Source: a virus
Virus record (IMG/VR): IMGVR_UViG_3300046000_007303
Span: 1-25,756 of that record
Direction: 5' to 3' (one strand)
DNA length: 25,756 nt
Below, in pieces: positions 13,170 through 25,100 of the stretch (the stretch's first letter is position 1; each line of letters opens with the position of its first letter). The translations under genes were made by a program, and so were the position numbers. The notes beneath the pieces were generated by a model. That model saw only the letters and a program-made list of their open reading frames with translations. It did no database searches and was not told where the DNA came from.

Positions 13170-16100
13170 ATGGAAGACTTTCTCGATGAAGAACAAGAAG
13201 AGAATCCGTCGATGTTTACCCAAAAGCCAAGTAGCGCTATGCGACGTGGTATGGGTGAAACAGCGGTGACTGACAACGTAAGCCCGCAAAGCGGATTCGC
13301 AGCAAAGACCGCACCTCCAGTGTGGAGAATGTTCGTCGATAACGTGGCCTTCCAGAAGAGCAACGCTCAAGCGATCGCTTCCGAGCGACAAGCTCTCAGT
13401 CGATCTGATGCGGCCGTGAGAGAGTCCCAGCGCCTCGCAGAAAAAAACGACCCGGTGAAGCTGGGATTTGAGCGCGAGCTTGATTCTACTCAAAACGAAA
13501 TTTCCAGGATCTCACTTACTCGCCAAGATCCAAACTTCAAGCGCCTTGATAAAAAGGAGCGCGAAATGTTTGAGGCTGAGTATGGAATGAAGGAGACTTC
13601 AGCCCAGCGCAAGAAAGAGCTCGATGCCGTCCTTGGACGCGAAAAACAGCTCGATGAAGAGGATCAGCACCTTTACGGCCTGAAGGTCAAAGCCAATGAG
13701 CTCAAGATTGGAGGCCCTGGCTACTGGCAGCAGACCTACGCGCAACAGCAAAAGGACATTGCCGACCAAGGCAACGAAGCGGCCAGCAACGCGCAAGGCC
13801 GGGCGAAAGCACTCGAAACGGCCGACAACTCAGCGGCCCAGGAGGAAACCGCACTCATGCAGAAAATGCAGCAGGGTGTTCGAGGCACGGAGTTGACGGA
13901 AACCCAGGCCAAGCTCAAAGAGCTCAAGCAAACCCGCGAGGCCTTCGCAGAGCAGAAAGCAGCACCGGACCAGGAAGTTGAAGCGGTTCGTGGACAGGCC
14001 CAGCAAAGCCTGGAGGGAGAGCGACGCCAACGTGAAGCGCAGATCCGCGAGAGTATCAACATCAAAAACCTGGATCGACTGACGGGAGTAGAAAGGGGAG
14101 GACTTGAGGCCACCAAAGATACCGTAACAGTATTAGGCAAAGCCGTCTCCGATCTGAACACTTTGGATGTTCCTAGTGAGGGAGAGCGCATGAAGAAAAA
14201 GGCTTCCGTTCAATATCTTGAGGAACAGTTGAACGGAATGACAGCAAGGCTTGGTGGGCGTGAAAACGTCAGGGCTGACTTGCAGGCTAGAATCGCCAAC
14301 TATGATAAAGCGCTCAAAGAAAATCCTAATTCAACATGGAGCGAAACCAGGCTGGATAACGTGATGCTTCTCAAAATGCTTGAGCGCCAGGACGAGAAGT
14401 TTGCCGAAGCTGGCATTACGGATCCGAAAGACCGGGAGCGTATCGTCAAAGATGCAGCGCTAGAAAATTACTGGACGGCACAAGATACCGACAACGTGCG
14501 GGGACTTTCCACCGGAGAGGTTGTTTTTAACCCAGCTCGAATCTTTGGCCAGCGGGACCGGATCGAGGCAGACATCAAAGCGAAAGCTGGAAGCGAAGCC
14601 GATGCGGCCGAAGCCATTGCTCGAATGGAAGCAGTGAGAGTGAATGTAGTAGCGAAGATCGCCGAGGATTTAAGGAAATCGGACGGAAGTTTCAAGACGC
14701 ATGAGTCGGCAATGAAAAAAGCCGGAGTTACCGATGAAGTGAAGATCGTTGATTCCTACGCGGCCACGATGAGGGATCGCAATGAGATCATCAAATTCGG
14801 TGATGCCGTGATAACGGGCGTCAAAGAGGGTGGAGCGGGCATATACAAAACCGCAGTAGGCGGGACAGCCGGAGCCGTCAGATTGGTAGGTGCCGATGAA
14901 CTGGCAGGAAGTATGGGCGCTCACGCGCAAGAAGTAGGGAAATACATTGCCGCTTCAGATTCCGCTTTCGATACCAGAGGCAATACCGGGTATCTCTCTG
15001 TAAGCAAAGACCTTTCGGGAACTGTCACTCAAATGGCTCCGATGTTTGTCGGTGGAGCGTATGCAAAAGGGCTGAAAGGGATCACCCAGGCCATCGTAGC
15101 AGGGACTTCAGTTTATGGATGGGCAGGAGCACAAGGCTACGAATCAAAACTTTCCGACGCAATCGAAATAGAGAAAGAGAAGTTCGGAGGCCGTGACCTA
15201 ACCGAGAAAGAAATAGCATCTACTCTTGGCCGGGCCGACGTGCAGCTTTCAGCGTTTGCAAACGCAGCGCAAACCATGATTCTGGCGAAAGTATTAGGCG
15301 GAGGTGTTGAGCGAGCAGCGCTTGGCAAAGCAGCGCAATCGATGAGCCTTCGTGACTTCCTCACAAAAGGAGGCCGCAGAGCTCTCCAGGACAGCACATT
15401 ACGAGCGGAGCTCAAGAAGATGGGTAAAACCATTTTCGCCGATGCAAAAGATGAGTTTGTCGAAGAAGGACTTAACCAATTCTTAGACAAAGCCATTTCA
15501 GCCGTCGGCCTGGGACAAGATTTCAAACTTGGAGATGTGCTCGAAGAATCGATCCATGCAGGTTTAATGGGCGCGGTTGTCGGTGGAGGCCTTCCCCAAC
15601 TCAGAAGAGGCGAACAAGCCAGCGCTGAACATGACGAAAGAAAAGGGGTCAACACTCGCCTGATCGCTCAAGATCCAGGAAGCCCGAAAGCTCAACAGGA
15701 CGAGATCGACAAGGCCAAGGCCATTGCCGAAAAGCCAAGCGATCTGGATGATGTGGCGAAACACGTCGCAATCACTCGTGAGATCAACGCAAAGGAAGAA
15801 GCAGGAAAGCAATCTTTCATCGAAGCTCAGGAGAAATATACCCAGGCCCAGGCGACAGGAGATCCGGTTGCGATCGCGCAGGCCGAGCAAGTTTTAGGCA
15901 AAGCCACCGCAGAAGCGGCCGCCCCGACGCAAACCAAGGGGATGCTTAAAATCACCAACGGCAAAGGTTTGGAAACTCTTACCGATGCCGAAGTCAAATC
16001 GCTTGGCATCACTCGTGAAGGCAAACCAGTTTCCGCAAAAGAACTGGCCGCCGCCGGGCTCACTGCACCACTGGTGTCAAATAATACAGCAGACGGATCT

Positions 16101-19100
16101 TTAGTCATTACCGACGCAGGCAGCGCTATAATGGGTAGCGTATCACCAGCAGCAAAGACTCAGGTGACAATGGACGAAACTCAGTATCGTGCCGCCGCTA
16201 TCGCTAAAGCACAGGCCGCAGCAGCAGGAACAGCTCCAGGAGCCGCAGCAGGAACTACCGGATCGACCGGATCAACCGGAACCGCACCGGGATCAAGAAC
16301 CGCGCCCGAAGAAGCACCATTTTCCCCAAAAGGCATAATAAAAAGAACCAACGCCGAGCTTGATCAAAAAGAAACGGAGTTGAAAGCAATCCTTCGCCAA
16401 AATGTCACTGATCCTGACGGCCAAGAAGTAGCCAAGCTTGCGCAGTTGAGCATTGACGCTATCCGCGCAGAGAAAGACCGTCGTGCAGCAGATCCTAACT
16501 TTGTCGATCCAGCGGCCGCAACACCAGGAATCGCACCAACTGACCGTGTTTTCCGGATCACCGGAACGAATGGCACCGTGATCGAAGTCACCGCCCGCAA
16601 CGAAGCCGACGCGCAGAATCAAGCCGTGTCCGATCCTTCCTGGCAAGGTGGAGAGAAAGTTGACAGTGTGCTCGATGTAACACCGGAAACCGCCGAAATC
16701 AATTTAGGTGCAGAAGTGCAGCCTGGTGCAAATGCACCGACCAACACTGGTGCACCAACCTCAACCGATCGCCCTGAAGTTAGAATCAAGAAAGCACTCG
16801 CCAAAGCGAAGAAGATGCTTGGAGACGGCCTCAAGATTACCAACGACCCGAATAAGAAGACGGCCGCTCACGAAGATGGCACGATTGTAATCAACATCGA
16901 CCAACTCAAGGCCGCCGCCGCAAAGCGGAACATGAGCGAAGAGGAAACAAGCGTTTGGATTTCCAAGTCGATCGACGAGGAAGTTCGCCACGCCGCTCAA
17001 CACCGCGCAGCCCAGGCAATCTGGAAAAGCAAGGGCAGCCCCGGCGACTATGTTACATGGCGCAATGAGCATTACGGCAAAATCTGGCAAAATGAGTTTG
17101 TCGCATCAGGCAAGGATCAGATGGTTATCGATATTTACGGTGCCAAACTTGCCAGGTATGAGCCTTGGGAAAAGGCTTTCGAAGGCCTCCGCATCATCCA
17201 GCAAAAGACGGCCACCGGATCCCCGACCGAGATCGCCAAGTTTTGGGCAAATCTTCGCCAGGAAACGGTTGATCACCTTCGCGCAGCCCTGAAAGCGCTC
17301 AAAGAGCTTGTGGCCAGCGGCCTATCCCCGGAGCTCCAGGTGGAGATCGACGCGATCACCGCGCAACTCAAGGAATACGACAAGGCCAACAAGCCCGCGA
17401 AAGCAGCGCCAGCGCCGAAATCAGCGCCCCAGGCCGATGCTTCACGATGGACATTCAAAGAAATAGCAGATGATCTTTACAATCTTGGCGCTGGAGAAAT
17501 CTCTAGTCTTTCCGACTTTTCGCCAAAAGGACCAAGGGGAACCACAACTAACGAAATGCCATCACGGCAAGACTTAGAAGGTTTATTCGGCAAGCCATTT
17601 ACTGAAGAGGAATGGATCGATTTGCAGAACGATTATGTAGGTGGGCGTAATTTTGCAGAATCGCAAGCAGCCGAGGAAAGCGCCCCAACGGAGCCACAAG
17701 AGCCAAAGCAGCCAACGCAAGTCACTTTCGTTCGTAATGGTGAAACCATCACCGGTACATTCCGTATCCAATCGGAGAAGAACGGCAAGATCATCGTCGA
17801 AGTGAACGGCAAGAACGTCCTGGTTGATCCTTCCGAGATCGTGGAGCAGCCGAAACCCGTTTCTGCTAAACCACAGGAAACTAGCAGCAAATCACCAGAA
17901 ACCCCAGAATGGGAGAATTTCCCCGAAGAGTTTCAATCGCTTGGAATCCCGCGCGCCGAGATGCCACAGATCAAAGCCGAGGACCGCTCCGCAATGGTGC
18001 AGTTCCTCAAAGCCCGTGGAATTAACTACGAGGCCGACGTGATGATGCGCCCCTCGCAGCTTTCCCCAACCCAGGCGGAATACTCACGCGAGAAGGTTGA
18101 AAAAGCCAAATCCTACGAAGGAGGCAATCGCGCAATCCTTGTTTCCGCCAATGGCCGGGTTATTGACGGCCATCACCAGTGGCTTGCAGCTCTCGAAACC
18201 GATCCAGACACGCCGATCAAAGTAATCATCCTCGAAGCTCCGGTTATGGAGATCCTGGAAACCGTCAAGCAGATGCCTTCCGTGGAAACGGCCGAGGGAG
18301 CCTCAGCCCCGGCTCCAGCGCCCGCTCCGGCCCCCATCGCCGATTTTTCCCAGGCCGAATATGCAAAACGCAAACGCGCACTCAACAAAGCGATTAAAGC
18401 AAAGGATTGGCCGACCGTAGTAGCGAAGGCCACCGCCGACTTGGAGTATTTTGAAAAAACAGTATTCCCGGATGATTGGTCGATGTGGGAGCGCGCCAAG
18501 GAAGACGCTGAACAGCAAATCTCGCCTCGCAATTATGTTGAGCCGATTTTAAAACCATACGTTCCGGCCTCGGAAGCAGCGCCCCAAGCTAAACCAGCGC
18601 CCGCACCCGCAGCGAAGCCAGCTCTTTCCGAGGGAGAAAGCGCTCTCAAAAATATGTTCACCGATCTGGTCGATGGACTGGAAACAGCAGAACTTACCGA
18701 CGAGTTTTACCAGCAGCCGATCCCGGTAGCGAAAATGGGGCAACTCATTGGTGCCGCTCAAATCTTGATCTCCGAGGGAGTCACGACGCCAGAAGGCCTG
18801 GCCGCTTCTCTCGACAGGATCTCACCGAAGCTCCGCGTTTATTCCAAAGCGGTGTGGGGTGGGTTCGTGATGGCCAATCCGTCCCTGCAAAGCGATGTGA
18901 AGTGGCTCGACGTGTATGCGGAGATCGACGCCGCGAAACTTGACAATCAGCAACAACTAGAAGACAGTAACAGTGATGAGACGAATCAATCCAATCTTGG
19001 TAGTGAAGATCAGGAAACTGGTGAACAACTGGAACCAGGATCTAAAGGATCCGTGGATTCCAAGCCCGGCAGCGATCTCGATAGCCCAGGCGATCAAAAA

Positions 19101-22100
19101 CGGAGCCCCAACAATGGCAAGGCTTCTGGAGGAGGCAAAAATACTGGAAGCGTGGGCGGAAGATCTCCACGACCAGGTAATCGATCTGACTCATCAGCAA
19201 GTGGACCAGGGGAGGGAAGCGGGAGCGGCCCTGAATCAAGCAATGCTGGAACTGGTGCCAGCAACACCGGAAACGGAACTGGAGTGGCTGGAAATCAACA
19301 GCCTGCCTACTCAGGAAGACCTGGCTACCGTTTAACCGATCCGGAGAAGATTATTGGAGCAAAGGGTCCGAAAGACCGTTTCGCGCGAAATCAGAAAGCT
19401 CTTGAAACTTTCGACCGGGTATTTTCCGAAGGTCGTGAACCGACACCGGAAGAGCTTGACGCGATGGCCGCTTACATAGGCTGGGGAAGTTTCGGCCAGG
19501 AGCTCTTCCAAGGCTCATGGGATCGCCCCAATCCAAAGGACGAGTGGACAAAGGAAAGCGAATGGCTCCGCGAGCACCTTGGCCAAGCAGGATGGGAAAG
19601 CATCCGAGATTCGATCATCAACGCTCATTACACGGATCCTCCGCACGTCAAAGCGTTGTGGGACATTGTTCAGCACCTTGGATTCAAGGGCGGCCGGACG
19701 CTGGAGCCATCGATGGGCATTGGCAATTTCTTTGGCCTTATGCCGGACGTGCTCCGCTCGAAGAGCTCTCTCACCGGGATCGAGCTTGATAGCGTGGTAG
19801 GAGGAATGGCGAAAATGCTTTATCCAGATGCGAACATTCGGATCATGGGCTACGAGAAGAGCGCCACCGCAGACAATTTCTACGATCTGATTATCGGCAA
19901 CTGGCCTTTCCACAAGGAAGGACCAAGCGACACCCGATACAATCACCTAAAACTCTCACTCCACGATTATTTCTTCGTGAAAGCTCTCGATCAGGTTCGC
20001 CCAGGCGGCCTGGTTGTCGGAATTACTTCGTCGGGAACGATGGACAAAAAAGGCCAGGTAGCCCGCCGCCAGATGGCGAAGCGAGCAAAACTCGTTGGCG
20101 CGTTCCGATTCCCGTCTGGAGCATTTAAAGGCTACGCGGGCACCTCCGTCGTTACCGACGTAATCATCCTCCAGAAGCGCACCGAGCAGCTTTCCGAGGC
20201 AGGCAATGAGGAATGGATCGAAAGCGAACGAATCGGCGAAAAAGACAAACAATTCAATGCCAACGTCTATTGGAGAGACAATCCAACCCATATACTCGGC
20301 GAAATGAAATACGGACACGGCACTACCTTTGGTAGAGCTGGAATGACCGTAGAAAGGCCGGACAACTACGAAACCCTGCTTGGATCCATCACCGACAAAC
20401 TCCCAGCCGGGATCTACACGGAAGGCCAGCAGCGCCCCGATCGCAAGGAGTTCTTTAACCGTGAGAACGGAGAACCGCAAAACAGTGTGGTCTATGAAGA
20501 CGGCAGCACCGCCAACCCGAAAGGTTTCTACATCGTCCGGGGAGAGCAGTTGCAACCCCTTTCCGAAGTATTCAAGTGGGAAGTGAAGAGCGAGGCCGAG
20601 ACGAAAAAGCGCAGCGATCAGCTTTCGGCACTTCTGGATCTCCGGAAACAGGTCAAAGAATTGCTCACTTCGCAACGGGAAGACTATCCAGATACCAATT
20701 CGCGCAGATCGGAAGCTCTCGCCACCTTCAATGCTTTCGTCAAAAAACACGGGAGCATTAAGGATTCCACGATGATTAAGGCATTTGAAAAGGCCAACGA
20801 TCCGATGGCGCTCACCCTCCTTAACCTGGAGCGGAAAGAAAACGGAAAAACCGTTCCCCGCGACATTCTCCTGAAAGACATCATGCGCCGTGCGGTTGTC
20901 GATGTTCGAGGAAATATCCAAGATGCGTACGCGATCCAGCGGAACGAAAGCATAAGCCTCGACATAGCCAGGATCGCGGAGATCTCCGAAAGCACCGAGC
21001 AGGAAGTCGTCGATCGCCTTCTTGATCTGAATCAAATCTACAAAACTCCGGCAGGCACCTGGGAGACAGGTGAAGAGTATCTTGGCGGCAACGTCAGGAG
21101 AAAACTACGCGAAGCCATTGACGCCAAAGAGCAGGGATTCGACATGGATCGGAATATCGCAGCCCTGGAGAATATCCAGCCTGCCGATGTCGCCTATTTC
21201 GAGATTGAAGTTCAAATGGGAGCTTCATGGATCTCGAAAGAGGATTATCTCGGATATGTCTCTCACTTGCTTGGAGCTGATCCAGAAATGGCCGAGAAAA
21301 ACTTTACTTTAACCAAGGCCTCTTCAGGCTGGAATTTCAAAGTCAATAATGACGGCTTAGGCCGGGGAACTAACGCCAAGGAGAAATACGGAGTCGCCCA
21401 GCTTCCTTTCGCTAAAATTTTCCAAGCTGCGATGAACAACACGCAGGTAAAAGTCTGGAATCCAAAAGACGACGATGGCCGAGTCACCTTGAACGACGAA
21501 GCGACCAAGATCGCCAACGGCAAAGTTGACACGATCCGCGAGGAATTAGCCGAGTGGCTATGGGCCGACCCAGCCCGCACCGGTAGGCTTTCCAATGACT
21601 ACAACGAGGTAATGAACTCAGAAGTCACCCCGAAACGTAACGGGGATCATCTTCGCCTTGAAGGCCTGGCATTGAAAATGGGTAATTCCGAGTTCGATTT
21701 CCGCAAGCATCAGAAAGATGCGGTATGGAGATTCATCATGGATGGGAAAGGTGTTGGCGCTCACGAGGTCGGCACGGGTAAAACCTTCACTATGGCCGGG
21801 CTCGCCGTCGAAGGCCGGAGGCTTGGGAAATTCCGTAAAACACTCATTTTTGCTCACAACGCAAACTCCCAGGCTGTCTATGAAGAATTTCAAATGGCAT
21901 ACCCCAACGGGAAGTTCCTTTATGTGGACAATCTAAGCCCTGAAAACCGGGATTCAGCATTGAGGCAAATCGCTTTGGATGAATGGGATGCCGTGATCGT
22001 GCCACACTCTTTGATTGAGCGATTCACGTTATCTGAAAAAACATTGATGCAGATTGCTGACAAGCAGATCGTGGCACTTGAAAACGAAATTGCCCAGGAG

Positions 22101-25100
22101 CTTGAAGATATTGGCTACAATCAAGAGCTGGATCTTGACGACATGAAATCCGTCGGCATGGCGTTGAAATATGTTAAGGACTCTTCCACCGCAAAAGAAT
22201 TGGTGAAACAACGTATCGCCATCAGAAAGCGCATTGCCGATAAGGCAGCGAAAGCGCAGGCCGAAGGTGCAATCCTTTTCGAAGATCTTGGGATCGACAA
22301 TATCATCGTCGATGAAGCGCACATTTTCAAAAAAATCAACCTTGCTACCAGGAAGGTAATCAAAGGCCTGAACAAAGTGGAAAGCGGTATCGGTTGGCAA
22401 ATGGGAGCCATTACCGACTACGTTAAAGGCCAAAACGGAGGAAAAGGTGTGTATCTCTTCACCGGGACGCCGCTTACCAACAACCTGAACGAAGCCTACA
22501 ACATGATGCGCTTTGTGATGGATGAGGAAATGAGCGATAGCGGAATCGACAACTTTGACGACTGGTTCAATTCCTTCGCAGCTGCGGTTTCCGATGTTGA
22601 GCTCACCACCGGAGGCACCCATGAGCCTGTCACTCGACTACTATCCTTTGTCAACGTGCCAGAACTGGCTCGGATGGCTGGCAGGTATTTCGATGTAGTT
22701 CTCGCCAAGGATATGCCGGAGTTCAAAGACCGGGAATCAACTGAAGGCATGACCGAAAATCCGGTTGGAAGACCTTTCAAGGCCGTTAAAACGGTGATTT
22801 CCGACATGAGCCCTGAGCAGCTCGCCCATAAGGAGCAGATCCGCCAGCAATACGTCGAATATCAGGCGATGGACGGAAAAGGCAAAATGTTGGCCATGAA
22901 AATGGGCAGGCCGACTCCTATCACAATGGAAGGCCAAGGAACGGCCTCGGCGCTCGATTATCGTCTCGTTGATCCAACAGCCCCAGATTACGCAGGGAGC
23001 AAGATCAACATGATGCTTGGTAACGCGATGACTCATTACAATGAGCACCCGGAATCCACTCAAATGATCTTCATGGAGCGAGGATTGAACGATTACACCG
23101 ATAACGATGAAATTATTCGAGATGAATTCGGGATGCCCACTTACGACGATGAAGGCAAAGCCCGCCGTCGCAAAGTCAGAAGGCCGAAGTTCAACCTTGC
23201 GCGTGACATTGTTGAAAAACTGATGGCCCAGGGAGTAGCACCGGAGGAAATCGCCATTCTCGGAAATATGTCGCTCGATCCTATCGCTTTGCGCCCAAAT
23301 GACCCTCTCCGCAAGGTTTTGAAGATTTCGGCTAAGTTGACCAAGGCGGATATTGCCTCCCTCGCAAATCAGGGGAAAGTGCGCTTTATGATCGGCGGCA
23401 CCGAAACAATGGGAACCGGAGTCAATGCCCAGCGCAACCTCCGCGCAATGCACCATCTTGACGCCCCCTGGACGCCTGGCGCTCTTGAACAGCGCAACGG
23501 ACGCGGCTGGAGACAAGGCAACAGATGGAACACCGTGAATGAATACCGCTATTTCGCGGAAGGATCACACGACGGCCGCCGCTGGCAGGTCCTTTTGAAC
23601 AAGGTGCGATTCATCTACCGATTCACTCAAATGCTTCTCAATACGGAGGGGCAAAACAATCTCCGCGTTCTCGCCGGGGACGGTGCCGACATGAACGAAG
23701 GAGGATCGAGCGTCGCTGACTTCGAGCAATCTTTCTCGGCAGCGGCCGGGGATCCTCGCCTTTTGCTCCGGGCCAAGCTCGCGGCAGATGTCAATAAACT
23801 TGAACGGAAGCGCGACACCCATTTCCGATCCATCGAAAAAGCACGGGAATCGATCCGCGATCTCAAGAAAGATGAAAAGTATGAAAAGGACCAGCTTGAG
23901 TTCTTTGAAAAAGTCATTGATGTAATCAAAGGCACCTTCACCAAAGATTTTGAATTTCAATTCCTTGGCAAGACCTATACCGAGCGGAAAAAAGCGGAAG
24001 AGGCAATCGCCAATCAACCTATCCCAACCAGTAAGGATGACGGCAAGATCCTTGGAAAATATGGCGACAACATCACCCTTCGCCTCAAATGGGATTCTGG
24101 AAGCAATCAGCCGATCCAATGGAGAATTGAGATAGCTCTCCCAAATGGAGCCAGGCACGAAATGACACTTGGAGCTCAAAGCCTCGGATCGTTGGAAGGA
24201 TCCATGCGCGGCCTGATGAGGAACGTCTCAAACAGGCAAGAGAGATTCGGCGATTTCGCCAAGTCGATCGCCTCGCTTGAGGAAATGCTTGGAAAAGAAT
24301 TTACCCGCCAGCCGGAATTGGATTCCAAGAAAAAGGCGCTTTTGCAGATCCTCACCGAATTATCACAATCACCGTTCCCGGCACCATCATGGCTCCGTAA
24401 TGGAGCTCCGGCTGGATCCTTAGTTTATGTCGATGGGGAAGCCCGCGACGTCGAGGCACACCGCTGGGACAAAACAGGCTACTGGATATTACTGGAAAGT
24501 GAAAACGGCGGATTAGTCCCGGTCGATTACAGGAAGGTTATGGATGAAGCCGGGAATAGGCTCTTTGAAGATCATCCATTTGAAGCACCACCTGACAGCA
24601 AGGAGCTTACCGAGGAAGAGATTCGCGGAGTTCTTGGAGGCGAGTTTTTCCTTGCGAGCCCGGATGATACCTCGGCGAGCGGTGATGGATGGTTTATTTC
24701 CGGCCTTTTCCGCGATGTTGGCAAATGGCGGATATACAACTCAGATGGAGATATTCTCGGCGAAGGAGAATCAGCAGGAGAAGCCTACAAGGCCTATCTC
24801 GCTGAAACCACTGAAACCAAGCCAGAGGAAAAAGAAGTCGAAGAGTCACAATACGACCTCGCTGGATTCATCCAGGACGCGCGCCAGGGCTCGAAAGGCT
24901 CACCGCAGCGGATCAAACTCCGTCGCCAGCTCGAAGGCCTGGAGAAAGCGCTTACTCGCTTTGACGAGCAGTTTGAGGGGCAACTCCTAACTCCGCGCCA
25001 AGAGATGATTAAAGATCAGATCAGGGAAGCGGAGGAAGAGCTGGAAGAACTCAAAAGACGCCCAGGATTGGACTACAAGGAATACGACAAACTTCACGCA

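Noticed and set aside
16240-16310. Tandem Gly/Ser/Thr repeats in the giant gene
   Set aside because: A short low-complexity linker (G-T-T-G-S-T-G-S-T-G), common between domains; no sign of a mobile element or CRISPR repeat. I saw no CRISPR array, insertion sequence or attachment site in the window.
19956-21035. 359-codon open frame on the minus strand
   Set aside because: Its codons are exact complements of the giant gene's codons, so it stays open simply because the forward gene rarely uses TTA, CTA or TCA. The product is Phe/Leu/Val-rich without recognisable motifs, while the forward frame carries clear methyltransferase sequence.
22737-23516. 259-codon minus-strand open frame (also 23565-24179)
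   Set aside because: Same codon-aligned shadow effect, opposite strong SNF2 helicase motifs of the forward frame.
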